This document shows, piece by piece, positions 35,330-46,995 of a stretch of 64,000 nucleotides of DNA (its first letter is position 1; each line of letters opens with the position of its first letter). Source of the stretch: Dillenia suffruticosa (Eukaryota; Streptophyta; Magnoliopsida; Dilleniales; Dilleniaceae); assembly GCA_033439265.1 (NCBI GenBank), contig JAVTVX010000004.1, positions 13,095,701 to 13,159,700 of the forward strand, given 5' to 3'. The translations under genes were made by a program, and so were the position numbers. The notes under the pieces are model-generated. The model saw only the letters and a program-made list of their open reading frames with translations. It did not search any database and was not told the DNA's origin.

Positions 35330-38300
35330 GAACCTTTAGTACAAAAGAGTTTTGAAGAACGTCCCAAGAGAAGAATGTGTTGTATCTTGATACCGATGCA
35401 AACAATCATATATGTGCGAAAAAGGGCTTCTTTGTTCAGATTGATGAGTCAGTGGATAGTATCATCACTTTTGGTTCCAAAACTCGGGTGAAAAGAAAAA
35501 TTACAGTTTTGATTCGTTTGAAAGTTGATAACACCAATTTATTTTAAATATTTATAATGTGCTTAACATGAAAAGAAAAATTTTGAACTTGGGAAGACTC
35601 TTGGAGAAGGGTTATGATATTCATTTGAAAAATTATTTTTTGTCCATTAAAAATAAAAATGGGAGACTGATTTGAAAGGTGCACATGAGAAAAAATCATT
35701 TGTTTGTGCTTGATATACAAATAACGTGGTTAAGTGTTTGAAAAGTTGTGTAAAAGCTTTCTCTTGGTTTTGGTGAAAGGCTTACCCCATATTAATCATC
35801 TATATCAATTTTGTGAAGGGTGTCTTTTCTTCAAACAAACAAGAAAGAGTTTTCCAAAGTAAGATACAATATGGATGACACAGCTACTAGCTCTTATCCA
35901 CTCTGATGTGTACAGATTCATCGGGACATCTTCTTTTGGTAAAAATAATTATTTTGTATTATTTATTAATGATTTTAACAGAAAATTTTAAATTTATTTT
36001 CTTAGAAAAAACTTAACTGTTTAGTGCTTTCAAAGAATTCAAAACACTTGTTGAAAATCAAAATGGGCACATGATCAAAGCTATCCACTCAGAATCGAGG
36101 AGGAGAGTTCAGTTCCTATGAACTTGAGGTCTTTTGTGAAGAGAACGACATTAATCATCCAATGACAGTCCCAAAATCTCCGCAACAAAACGAGTTACTG
36201 GGAAAAAGAGCCATACCATCCTTAACGTCGCAGGAAGCATGATGAAGAGCAAGCATATGCCTACAAAATTTTGGGTCAAAGCTGTTGCATGTGTAGCTTA
36301 CTTGTTGAACTGATGTCCAATTAGAGTGAAATCAAGTCTAGTGTTCAGAAGTATTGCCTATGCACATGTGCTGGACGAGAAGTAGTCAAAACTTGATGGC
36401 AAGAGTGAGAAGTTCATCTTCACCGGGTATCATCTAAATTCCAAAGGCTACAAGCTCTTCAATCCAACCAATATCAAGATTGTGATAAGTAGATATATAA
36501 AGTTCAAGAAAGAAATGACATGCGATTGGAATACTCGGACAGAAAAATACAATTTCTTTCTAATTTCTTGATCATGAAGAAGATGGAGAAACCATAAAAT
36601 AGCTCACATCACCTACTCCTTCAAGTCCATCATTCCTAGAAGAATATTCAACTGAAAGGCCAATAAAGAAATTCAAAAGCGTCCAACGTCTATAGGAAGA
36701 AACCGTGAAGGTAACCGCCAATTTTTGTCTTTATGTTGATTGTAAACCTCTAGATTTTGAGGAGGCTATCCAAGACACAAAATGAAAGAATGTTATGGAT
36801 AAAGATATTAAAACTATTGTGAAGAATGACATATGAGAGCTTGCCACACTTTCACAAGGCCATAAATGCATCGGTGTCAAATAGGTTTACAAAGTAAAGA
36901 AGAGTGTCAAAACAAAGGTGGAAAAGTTAAAGCAAGATTAGTGGCAAAACATTACAAACAAAAGACCGGCATAGACTATAATGAAATCTTGCTCCATTAG
37001 TTCACATGGAAACCATTTGCTTGATCATTTCATTGGTTGCCCAACATCATTAGAAGATCTATCAAATAGATATAAAATCAGCATTTTTGAATGGGGTTTT
37101 GGATGAGCAAGTTTGCATTGAGTAAGCACCGGCTATATTGTACAATGAGAAGAGAACAAAGTCTTAAAGTTGATGAAGACCTTGTATGGCTTAAAGTAAG
37201 CCCCAAGGCCTTGGTATAGTGCCATTGACAAATATTTCCGAAAATATGACTTCATCAAGTGTCCACATGAACATGCTCTTTATGTCAAAATGAACAATGG
37301 TAACATAATACTTGTTTGCATATATGTGGATAACTTGATATTTACGGGCAATAATGGACGAATTTGTTAAAACCCTTAAATTAATACTAATTCTCCGAAT
37401 ACAAACAAATTTATAGAAATAATGATATCATGTCGAATCCCATGAAAACTATATTAACTTAACTTATCAGTTATTACTAAAATAAAATGGTAAGTTTATA
37501 AAATAAATTGTTAAATTAAAAATTAATAATCAAAAATTAAAAGACAAAAAAAGAACGTAAAAATACTGAAAATTAGAGAAGAAATTCAATTTACCAAACT
37601 TTGATAAATGATTCATACATTTGATTGTTTCACTAATTATGGGTTAGAAAATATTATTCTTACTATTCAAACGTTTAACTTTAAATTTATTAGAATAGTC
37701 GTAATAAATTTTGTATTTTTTTATATCAATTGACTAAACCCAGTATCTAATAAAAAATTATCATTAATCGACTGAATACAATAACTTTTCATATTAATAT
37801 AATGATAGTATTAAGTTTTATAATAGTAGTTAAACCAAAAATATAAATAATTGGGATAACCGTAATTATTTAATTTTGTTCCATCAATTCATTAGGTTAA
37901 GCATGAATGTCGATAAAAGACCCATAAATATAAATAACCTAGTTTCTATTTATACCATTCATTCATGATAATTACGGATCATTGAAATTCTGAATAGCAA
38001 TAAAAAAATTAATATTAAATTAAATTATCAATTAATCAATATCAATTTTTTATATAAATAAATCAAAAATCGATAAATATTTGAATTAAAAATATAAGAA
38101 ATTAAATAAAACACATAATGTCACAATAAAAACAATCAAATGAAAATTTCTCTTGAATCATAAGAAAAAAACTAGTTACTCATGATAGCAATCATATTAT
38201 TGAATAAACAAAAGACAAATTTACTTTAATGAAAAAGGAAAATAAAACCTAAGAAAGATTGTGCTATGCGTGTGCCCTACCAATTGTCCAGCCGCCACCC

Positions 38301-39541
38301 GATAAGAGATATATATATATAGCCCGTAGGCCTCCCTAGGTGAAGTGGGAGTGGTCTCTTGCTAAATCTAGATCTAAAAAGATTTTTCAATCAACCTCTC
38401 CAAAATAGGAAAAACAATTAACTCCTCTAAATAATTTACTTGAAGTAAAAATTTCTAGTATAGATAAATTTTTCACTCTAGATGCTTTCTTCTTTCTTTG
38501 TAAGCCCAAATAATATATTGAGCAATTAGCTCCAAAATTACTTTTTTAAACCCATTTTGATCTAATTTTCAATTTTATTCCCCCTAAAAATAAAAAATCA
38601 TAAAACAATCTATTAGAGTACTAACCAATCAAAAATCATACCATAATATCAATAATAAAATTGATATTTTGTACATTATTAAATAGCACGAAATTGTAAG
38701 AATATTTCAAGAAAGCCAGACAAAGGAATTTGAAATGATAGATTTAGGGTTCATGTCTTATTATCTTGAGGTGAAACAAGTGGAAGATGGTATTTTAATC
38801 TCCTAAGAAGGCTACACGAAAGAAGTGCTCAAGAAATTTGGTGTTAAAAATTATTCGGTTGCTATACCTTTGGAATGTGGTGAGAAACTGTCCAAGTTCG
38901 ATGACTCAAAAAAGGCAGATCCAACTTATTTCAAGAGTCTTGTTGGAAGTCTACATTATTTGACTTGCACAAAAACAGATATTCTTTTTGCAGTTGGACT
39001 CATAAGCCATTTCATGGAAACTCCTATAACATTTCACTTGAAACCAGTTAAAAGGATATTGTAGTGTCTCAAAGGTACACTTGACCTTAGTTTACTTTAC
39101 ACGCCCTTCTAATGATTTCAAGTTTGTAGGTTTTACTGATAGTGATCGGATCGAAAATGTTGATAATAGAGATAATAGTATCGGGTTTGTTTTCTTCATT
39201 GGTGATATGACTCTTACATGGAGTTCAAACAAGCAATCCATCGTGACCCTCTTAACATGTGAAGCAAAATATGTTGCAGTCACTTCTTATGTCATGAACT
39301 ATAGCTTAAAAGTTTGTTGGAAGAACTCCATTTTTCACAAATGAACTCCACGAAAGTATGTGTTGACAACAAATCAGCAATCGCACTCTCCAATAATCAG
39401 ATTTTTCATGAAAAAAGCAAGCATATACACACAGTATCATTTCTTAAGAGAATGCATTGAGAACAAAGAGGTGGAGCTCAAATATTTGAAGTCTCATGAT
39501 CAAATTGCACATATTTTCAACAAGCCTCTTCAGAGTGAGTT
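35330..39541 (+). mobile_element. Ty1/copia retrotransposon fragment (copia-4)
   Basis: Plus-strand copia domains in order: protease region near 35380-35500, GAG-pre-integrase and zinc-binding region near 35770-35860, integrase at about 35870-36400, and reverse transcriptase at about 36700-37360, with a YVDNL catalytic-type motif. Further reverse transcriptase follows at 38700 (motif KEFEMIDLGFMSYYL), and RNase H to 39541. LTRs were not found. A 1.3-kb AT-rich insertion (37368-38688) lies in the reverse transcriptase region, and the right end is cut by the CACTA element. It is broken, with several to many breaks. Confidence 0.8.
37368..38688. mobile_element. AT-rich insertion inside copia-4
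   Basis: About 1.32 kb, unrelated to copia coding, flanked by CGAATTTGT (37359-37367) and CGAAATTGT (38689-38697), a 9-bp candidate target duplication with one difference. It has no coding region. A start near TGTTAAAACCC and an end ATAGCA would give TG...CA ends, so a solo LTR or TRIM-type element is possible. A non-autonomous DNA element is the alternative. Family not identified. Confidence 0.5.
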
Positions 39542-39550
39542 CACCAAAAT

Positions 39551-39910
39551 TTGCGACGAATAAATTTTTCGTCGCAAAATTTCCAACGAAAAACAATTTA
39601 TTGCAAAATTTATGACGAAAAGAGTGGCGTCGCAAACTTCGTCACAAATTTTGCGACGAATGTTATTTCGTCGCAAAATTTGTGACGAATATTTTTTCGT
39701 CCCAAATTTTGCAACGAAACAATATTTGTTGCTAATTTTGCAACGAATAATACTTTTGTCGCAAATCACAAACGAAAAATAATTTGTCGCAAATAAGCGA
39801 CGAATGTTTTTTGTTGCAAAATTCGTCGCAACTCAAAATTTACAATACAATGAGCATAGTTTTCAGGGACAAATTTTGTGACGAATATATATTTTGCAAC
39901 GAATATAAAT
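39551..39910. repeat. Left subterminal palindromic array of the CACTA element
   Basis: Ten or more copies of AAATTTGCGACGAA or its complement TTCGTCGCAAAATTT, often back to back. Open frames across it merely translate the repeat. Confidence 0.8.
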
Positions 39911-40188
39911 TTTATTAATATATTTTGACAAATTTGCCTGCTCACCGAACATCATCAACAATTAATCATCCAAATCGTTTTTAATATAAAATTTAAGCAA
40001 TCTATACTCATAATTATAACTATCTATTCAATAAAATCAATGTATTAAAAATTTAACAAGAAATCACAATTATAATATCAAATAAAAAAGCAACATCAAA
40101 ACTAAATATTAAAATATCAATAACCATACATAAAAAAAAATAAATGTAACAGTAAAATAACAGTTCACAATTTCAAGTATGACTTCCA

Positions 40189-40221
40189 CCATCACCATCA
40201 TCATCATCATCATCATCATCA
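40189..40221. repeat. CAT/ATC trinucleotide microsatellite
   Basis: Run of CAT triplets (ATG on the minus strand) just downstream of the PTTA transposase relic. Confidence 0.8.
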
Positions 40222-40324
40222 AAGAAATCATCACCCTCATCACCATCACAAGCATTATCAGGAAGAGAAATAGAAGGGGAATCTGATTCGGAGTAGAGAC
40301 TAACTGAAAATACTCCATGATTAA

Positions 40325-40716
40325 CATTTGCTACGTGCGGATCTCGTGCAATTCTTGCGTGTGCTTTGCTTGAAATTCACTGAATGCCTGATCTCTTTGC
40401 AGTAGCAAGTCCTTCAAATGGCTCACCTCTTTATTCAATTGATTTATTTGTGCTCTAACTGCTGGTAGGGTGGAAGAAGATGAACCGGCGATTTTGTATG
40501 TTCTGCTCAAAGATCTAGCGCAACTACTCTACCCCCTTTTTGTCCACCAGTCACCTCGAGCCATGTATTCATGTTATCAACAGATGACTCAGATCCGCCA
40601 GCATCATCACTAGCACTCGAACTTCTATATGCTACCTTATCATATTTCTCCTACATTGTCATGAGAAAAATTAAAATAAATTTACAATAATATTATAATA
40701 CAAACACATAATCTTG

Positions 40717-40754
<38 letters not shown>

Positions 40755-42040
40755 GGAAAATAAAAAATTTTGTAACATAAATTATGAGACCATATACGAT
40801 CTAAATTATGAACATTCATATTAATATTGAATAAGTTGAAATTTTAGGAAAAAAAATAAAAGAGAATCTCTAGCAAGTAATCTATTAGAAATCAAAGAAT
40901 CAAGTTAGCAATAAAAATAAAATTGTGAGAGACTAACATAAAGAATTCATCTTCCTACATTGTTATGATATGTTCAACATAAAATATTCAAATCAATATT
41001 GAAAATGTTCATAAAATAATTGAAAAATTTGAAATTACAAACCTTAATTGCTCTAACTCTCTCCCCGCTCCAAGTCTTATCTTTTTTCTAAAATATGCGC
41101 GTGAAAGCATCTATGAATGAAGACTCGGTCCCCATTTCCTTGGTTTAAAATAAAAAACACTATTAGAAATAATGAAATAATTTAAATTAGATAAAAAAAA
41201 TTAGTGTTTGTATAAAATTACCAATCTATTTTTATATTCACCGATATTGATCGAGCCTCCCGCATACGTCGAAGACGATTCTCCTGAATTATAAACTCGA
41301 TTTTTTTTATTCTGCTCACTCCTTCGTTTGCTCTCCTCCGATTCCCAAAAATTCAGAATCCTGCCCTAATTTTGCTTGGTGATGCAGTTGGACTTTTTTA
41401 CATGTCTCTTTGCATGATTTAGAACGTGTCGAATGTGATCGCCACATTTTTTCTTAAAAATTCTTCTTACTTCCAACTCTTCAGTCTCGTCCCAAGTGAA
41501 TACTCGCTGCAATGGAAAGAAACCAATAACTTATAAAGTTATTAACTTAATTTCATATATAAACTGATTGTGATAACTTACCTTGAACTCGTTCCACCAT
41601 AGTTCTTTTGTTTTATCTGGAGTGCTTGTGTAAGACGTCGAAACCCCTTCTCAATGATTATTCACTATTCTATTTAACTCGTGAATAACATGTATAGAAT
41701 TTGTAAATTTATCGTAAAGTTTCAAACAAACAATGTTAAATAAATATGATAGTTAAAAGAAGAAATTATTTTATAAATAAAAGAAATAATACATCTATAA
41801 TTTTAAAATTTAGTACTTACGAATCTCCATAACGGGCTATTAACTCTCGATTGTCTTCTCTATCTCCATACGACTGTTCCACCGAATGGACTGCAGAAGG
41901 TACATTGCTAGCGATGTGTTGAGAATGCGAAGGGCCTGCAACAGAAGGGGGAGGCGAAGATACATTGCCGGCAAGAGAATGTGATTGCGAAGGTGCCGAA
42001 GTGGACTACGATGGTGAAAAGCGTGAATTTCCATCAGAAT
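40325..42040 (-). pseudogene. Plant PTTA/En/Spm-type transposase (Transposase_24 family), decayed
   Basis: Five minus-strand exons can be read. A Ser/Pro-rich segment at about 42030-41828 ends in a GTAAGT donor. A segment ending TKELWWNEFK at 41582 is followed by GTAAGT. A segment at about 41513-41222 has RVFTWDETEELEVRRIFKKK, SNCITKQN and AGGSINIGEYKNRL. A segment at about 41135-41042 has MGTESSFIDAFTRIF and SGERVRAIK. A segment from 40655 leftward has EKYDKVAYRSSS, WLEVTGGQKGGRV and a heptad-like tail (INQLNKEVSHLKDLLL). This is the standard exon and motif order of the CACTA accessory protein. In-frame stops follow KQN, RIF and VALDL, so it is not functional. It lies inside the CACTA element, between its arrays. 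Confidence 0.8.
40719..40751. repeat. TA microsatellite
   Basis: Run of TA dinucleotides in an intron of the PTTA transposase relic. Confidence 0.85.
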
Positions 42041-42959
42041 TTCGTTTATGGATGAAATTTTTTTTTCATCCCAGAATTTGGGACGAATTTTTTTTTTGTC
42101 TCAAAATCAGGGACGAATTTTTTTTTCATCCCTGAATCGGGGACGAAAAATTTTTTTTGTCACTAAAATTTACGACGAAAGAATGATTTCATCGCTAAAT
42201 TTCCGATAAATATATGTTTTCGTAGCAATTTGTAGCAAATTTAACGATAAATAATTTTTTCCTTTACAATTTACAATGATTTTTGCAACAATACTTATGG
42301 TTTCTGATAAATAACTCTTTGAATACACTAAAATAGAAACTAAATCGATAAACTATTAACAATATTTACGTACTATGATATAATTATAAAAAAAATTCAA
42401 TGTATTGATTATTAGTTAACAAGTATTTCTACTTTAACTCTTAATTTAGTTAATTGAATATTTAAACAAATTTATAAAATAGAGTTATCAGTGCTAGAAA
42501 TGAAAAATTAAACAAATAATGAATAGAAAATGAATATACTACTAATATTCTTTTGTAACAATTTAAAAGATTTGTAAAGTTATAGAAAATAAATGTACAA
42601 ATTTAAAACATTATACTATATTATCATTTTTTATATAAATAGATAATGAATGAAAGATTTTATATAAGATTTTTTGAATATTTTAAGATTTTTATAAGCT
42701 CTAAGTGTATAACACCGTTTTCAAATCATTTTTTATATTAGAAAATGTTTATAATACTAGAAAATATTTCTAATTACTGAAAAATTAATTTTAGCGACGA
42801 ATTTTGTCACAAATGTTATATTTGTCACTAATTTGCAACAAATTTAGCAACAAATAATTGAATTTGTTGCGACGAATATAAATATTTGTCGCTAACTTTG
42901 CTACGAATTTAGAAATTCGTCGTAAATTTAGGAACAAATTCATTTTCGTCCCAAATTTA

Positions 42960-43310
42960 GGGACGAATTAAGAAGTTTGTCGCAATATTTTGAGACAAAT
43001 TTTTTTTTTCGTCTCGAATTTAGGGACGAAATTTTCTTTCGTCGCAAATTTAGGGACGAATTTCTCATTCGTCGCAAATGAAGGGACAAATTTTATATTC
43101 GTCGCAAATTTAAGGACGAAGTTTTTATTCGTCGCAAATTTTGGGACGAATTTTTATTTCGTCCCAAATTTAGAGACGAATTTTTAATTCGTTGTAAATT
43201 TTGCGACGAATTTTTAAATTCGTGACAAATTTTGCGACGAATTTTTAAATTCGTTGCAAATTTAGTAACGAAATTTTTATTCGTTTCAAATTTGCAACGA
43301 ATTGTGTTTC
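42960..43310. repeat. 30-bp palindromic tandem array, right side of the CACTA element
   Basis: Roughly ten units of about 30 bp, each built as GGGACGAA, T-rich spacer, TTCGTCGCAAATTT. The period is so regular that the plus strand translates as a 10-residue repeat (NLGTNFSFVA-like) for six units. Each unit is itself an inverted repeat. These are probably accessory-protein binding sites, as described for TnpA and En/Spm subterminal repeats. Confidence 0.8.
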
Positions 43311-43512
43311 AAAAAATTTTCGTCAAAAATTTGCGACGATTTTTGTAACGAAAAGGTTTTTAGTTGCTAAATTTGCGAGGAAAATATTTTTGTTGCTAAA
43401 ATTATGGTTAATTGGTGACGATAACATTTTTTGTTGTTAAATTTGTTTCAAATTTGCGACGAATATTTCTCGTTGCTAAAATTCACCGCTAAATTCTTCT
43501 TTTTTTGTAGTG

Positions 43513-44105
43513 AAAAAACAATATTTCTTGTGATTCAAAGATATTTACATGTAATTTTGTTTCTTTAATTGCTAGATTTCTTGATGTGCTTACTTCTGGC
43601 ATTCAATAGATGTATTAAATATAGGTTTAGCTTAAAATAGTATATGAACTCATCTTAGTACCCAGATGTAACAAAATTTCAAATTTCAAGCAATTCATTC
43701 TCTCAAAACGAAAAATAGTTCTTAACTCCTACCCTTTCCTCTCTCTGCTTTTATGAGTTTGAATGTTTTGTTTTGTCTTTTGTTTTTTTGTATTTTGTTT
43801 TGTTTTGTTTTTGGTTTTTTTTTTTTTTTTTGGAATTAATAAGTTCAAATGTCAGCAAGATTTTAAAAATTTAGTCCAGAATTTTTGAATACATCACCCA
43901 ACATAGTTCACGCTAATTAAAAACGTAAGAGAATGAATATTGCCCTTTGCACTACTCCGATATGGAAACAGCAGCCCCGACTCCCAACCGAAAGGAAATG
44001 AAATATCTGAAAATGTTAACTCTTCTGAGCATTGGTTGAAAAATTTATAGTAATAATAAATAACCAAGAAAAATACAAAATTTTATTGATTTGTCTTCAA
44101 TACAA
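43513..44105. other. Intergenic DNA, nothing recognised
   Basis: AT-rich sequence with a T/G-rich TTTTGTTTTG tract near 43770-43830. No coding, RNA or transposon feature could be supported. Confidence 0.45.
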
Positions 44106-44600
44106 GTAACACCTAAAATCTTGCACTATAACTGAAGGCAAGGGAAGCAATTTGATGGTATGTAAAACTGCAAACAAGTAGGAGAATCCGAAGAACCAGT
44201 TCTATCGCAAATAGCACACAAAATATGTCCATTTTTAAATCCATTTCCCAGCATCCTGACATCAAAGCTGACCTTCAAGCTGCTTTGAGATGAAGGATCC
44301 GATCGCATGTTCCTTCCTGGCACCCAAGTGACATAAATTTCTCTTCAGTAAACACGTAAACATCAACTCGTTGAAAATCAATTGATGGAGAATGACAACT
44401 TGTAGTTGGAGTCCTTGAATAGTTTTAAGCTATGGAGGAGATTTAGTAGCAAGCAACAGAATGTGCAACCGAATATGCAATCCTTGCTTGCCTTAATTGA
44501 AGGGGCATGAGGCAGTGCAGTATAAGGTAGACCCTTGATGAGGCCAACGTGTTCAGTGCAAACTCGGGTGGGTACACTGTCTTTAGTTTGCAACAATAAA
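44106..44600 (-). pseudogene. LEA2/NHL-like relic (copy C)
   Basis: Minus-strand fragments in different frames resemble the intact NHL gene next door, in the same order. They are a cysteine-rich stretch (ALPHAPSIKASKDCIFGCTF) like the membrane-proximal region, then DFQRVDVYVFTEEKFMSL matching HFDEIEVYVFGEDTLLSI, then SSLKVSFDVRML matching SDWKLSFRMRLTVWG. No single frame is open throughout, so it is a decayed duplicate. The resemblance is short and judged by eye. An unrelated short gene is the alternative. Confidence 0.45.
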
Positions 44601-45609
44601 CGAGATTCTCAATTTTATGATATCCTCCTGTATTGGGGTTGAACTCATAATTAAATTTAGCGAATGGCGTGGTTGCTTCTCTCCCTGGTCTTTAGGGATG
44701 GCAAGTTCTTTATCATTGATCATAGTCAGTCAGAAATTGGTTTCTCTCTTAAATGTGCTTGAATGCCACATGCATTGCAATCATAATTTTTATTTTAGTC
44801 TATTGCATTTTAATATAAATTGGAAAAAAATATTATTTTGTGAGGAGGCTGTACCTGTATTCGATGTATTTTTTTTTTCTTTTTAATTTCTTATTTTAGA
44901 AAAATTACATAAACTAGAGAATAGAGATAGAAAATCCACATGCAAAAGAAGTAATGATTTTTTGAGAGGTGTTTCAAGGGGGACACATGAACCCTCATTC
45001 AAGACAAATCGTGGGCTATAAGACTGTTGATACCGTATAAAATACGCGTTGGCATTGAACCCTGCGAAATGTGGGACAAACCGATTCATACTTGTATTTT
45101 TGGTGCTTCTTTAAATTATCCTCATTTTATTGAATTAGTTTATAACACTTCAACTCAAGGTTATAAGTGTATTTTTATTTTTTATTTTTTTATTCTTTTC
45201 AATTTAAAGAAAGCTTGGATAATGGGTTAGGATTGCTTTTGCTTGTATCACAATCTTTACTCAGTTCCGGGAAAGTTCTTTGTGCGGGGGGAGTGCTCGC
45301 CGTATCTAAAGGCCACAAAAGTCATGAACCGACAATGTCTTCATTTTAGTTATTCTGCTCTACATATTTATTAGCACACGTTGACTTGAGAACCAACATT
45401 TTGATTATGCTCGACTTTGGGTGGGCGAATGTCTATGCAAAGTATGTAAAGGGTAATAGGGAATAAAAGAAATCACGATCTTGTTGGATCAAAGCTTGGG
45501 TATTGCAAATTATGACCAATTATCATGTGACACAATTACATGTCATATGCTTCAAACATAAATTACTGATTCCGAATAATCCAAATATTTGATAATGTTT
45601 TACATTACA
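44601..45609. other. Intergenic DNA between NHL copies
   Basis: Short open frames on both strands, none with recognisable motifs. A patch near 45260-45330 (GTGCGGGGGGAGTGCTCGCC) is locally GC-rich without an evident function. Confidence 0.4.
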
Positions 45610-46327
45610 TCACCGGGCTAAACACATGTTAGGCCAAGGGGAACTCAACTTACCCTCAGCTTTTGCAACCAAAAACTCAACATCCAAGTCCTCGCAAAAA
45701 GCATCAAACTTGAAATGGTCTTTCATCATTGTACCAGGCCCATATGTACCCCAAACAGTCAATCTCATTCTGAAACTCAGTTTCCAATCACTTGTTTGAC
45801 CCAAATCACTCATAACAGATTTTATTTCAAATGTTCTCTCCGTCTCTGCACCCAAGTAAAATGAGTCCACTGCAACTATAGAAAGCAACGTGTCTTCCCC
45901 AAAAACATATACTTCAATCTCGTCAAAATGGATTTGCAATTTGTTTTGGTTGTTGACTTTTATTTTGGCAATCCAAGTGTAAGAGCTTGAGTTGTGTGCG
46001 CCGGGAGTTATGGAAATTGAATCAACCACCAATTCTGGAGGACCGGAGGATCCGTAGAACATAAATATTGCGGGAAGGACGATAACTATTAGGACTACAA
46101 AGAGGCAGCAAGAACAGCAACTGCCATAGGTAATTGCATCATCTCTGGACCAAGAACAATATCTTCTAGTTGTAGACCTAGTTATGCCCCCCATGGTTGT
46201 GTTTGTTGTATCCGTTGGAAGTCGAATGTATGAGTGGCGCTGGCGGGGTATAGGCTCTTCCGTGGAGTCATCCATCTCAAAAGCATCGTTGTTAGCCATT
46301 TCGAGTTGATGTTGGGATGATGAATCC

Positions 46328-46329
<2 letters not shown>
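45610..46329 (-). CDS. LEA2/NHL family (NDR1/HIN1-like) membrane protein
   Basis: An intact single-exon frame of 239 codons. Order: acidic then basic cytosolic N-terminus (1-68), cysteine cluster GSCCSCC (69-75), one hydrophobic membrane span (about 76-92, LFVVLIVIVLPAIFMFY), and an extracellular or apoplastic LEA2 beta-sandwich region (about 98-215). That region includes the family-typical NNQNKLQIHF and IEVYVFGEDTLL segments. Size and architecture match plant NHL proteins, which are plasma-membrane proteins tied to pathogen and stress responses. The start at 46329 sits two bases from a GA microsatellite. The ATG at residue 11 (46299, MANNDAFE) aligns with the start of copy B and is a credible alternative. 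The frame extends 32 codons further upstream through the microsatellite, as Ser-Leu repeats that are unlikely to be real protein. Flanked on both sides by relics of the same family. Confidence 0.85.

Positions 46330-46330
<1 letters not shown>

Positions 46331-46392
<62 letters not shown>
46331..46392. repeat. GA microsatellite in the NHL 5' leader
   Basis: About 31 uninterrupted GA/CT dinucleotides, ending one base from the NHL start codon on the minus strand (CT-rich leader). CT-rich leaders are common in plant promoters, but this length directly against an ATG is unusual. Confidence 0.9.
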
Positions 46393-46398
<6 letters not shown>

Positions 46399-46834
46399 GG
46401 CGCTTTTGCTGACCTTTATCTTCACATGGCACAGACAAGATAAATTGTCTCACAGCTTATCATCTTGGTTGGATAACATTTAAAAAATTTCACCTCTAGT
46501 CCTTATTGATCAATTGATTTGCTTTTAATATTTTTATGTTTTAGGTGAAGGATGGGGTTAGGTAAGGCCAAGTCACACTCTTACCAATTCAAAATACCCA
46601 AGGGGGCATGGATTTTATTTTGATTTTTCTTAATTACAGTGCAAAAATACCATATTCAACTCTAGCAAAATGTAGTCCATTTTGGCCACCACTAAAATTG
46701 GGAAAAAAAAAACTTTTATCATATACTTTGATTAAATAAAAATATCTGCAAATTGCATCCAATAAAATAAAAGATTTTACATTAAATTATTAGGGGGGAA
46801 AATCATAACATTGAGTTATTCAAACATATAAACG

Positions 46835-46995
46835 TGTTTGGAGGCTCAGGGAAGTCAACTTACCGTCGTCCTTGTAGAAAACGTCAAACTTTCCAATAGT
46901 TGTCCAAAGAGCCACTCTCTTCCTAAAACTTGTTTCCCAAATCTCTACATTGACCTCCACTTTGAACACCATCTACATTGATGTTTTCCATATAA
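46835..46995 (-). pseudogene. NHL/LEA2 copy B, 3' piece
   Basis: Minus-strand reading VFKVEVNVEIWETSFRKR, VALWTTIGKFDVF and DGKLTSLSL aligns with the C-terminal third of the neighbouring intact gene (SFRMRLTVWGTYG ... KFDAF ... EGKLSSPW). It is followed rightward by an old copia LTR at about 47030. The matching 5' piece lies 12 kb away at 59147-59392 on the same strand. Confidence 0.7.

Larger units (their letters stand above)
39542..43512 (-). mobile_element. CACTA (En/Spm) transposon with PTTA-type gene
   Basis: The right end reads TTCTTTTTTTGTAGTG, a classical CACTA terminus in complement. The left end CACCAAAATTTGCGACG is degenerate. Subterminal arrays of GCGACGAA...TTCGTCGC palindromes occupy 39551-39910 on the left and 42050-42250 plus 42790-43500 on the right. 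The interior carries a decayed, multi-exon PTTA/En/Spm transposase gene on the minus strand. No TNP2-type DDE transposase gene was found in its 4 kb, so it cannot be autonomous as it stands. The left end interrupts copia-4; a clear 3-bp target duplication was not seen. Confidence 0.75.

Noticed and set aside
42990-43187. 65-codon open frame with a perfect 10-residue repeat
   Set aside because: It is a read-through of the 30-bp palindromic CACTA array, not a gene.
44601-45609. Organelle-derived insert suggested by a local GC-rich patch near 45280
   Set aside because: No chloroplast or mitochondrial gene could be recognised in any frame.
46330-46425. N-terminal extension of the NHL frame with ten Ser-Leu repeats
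   Set aside because: It is the translated GA microsatellite. Copy B aligns only from residue 11 of the shorter form, so the extension is probably not part of the protein.
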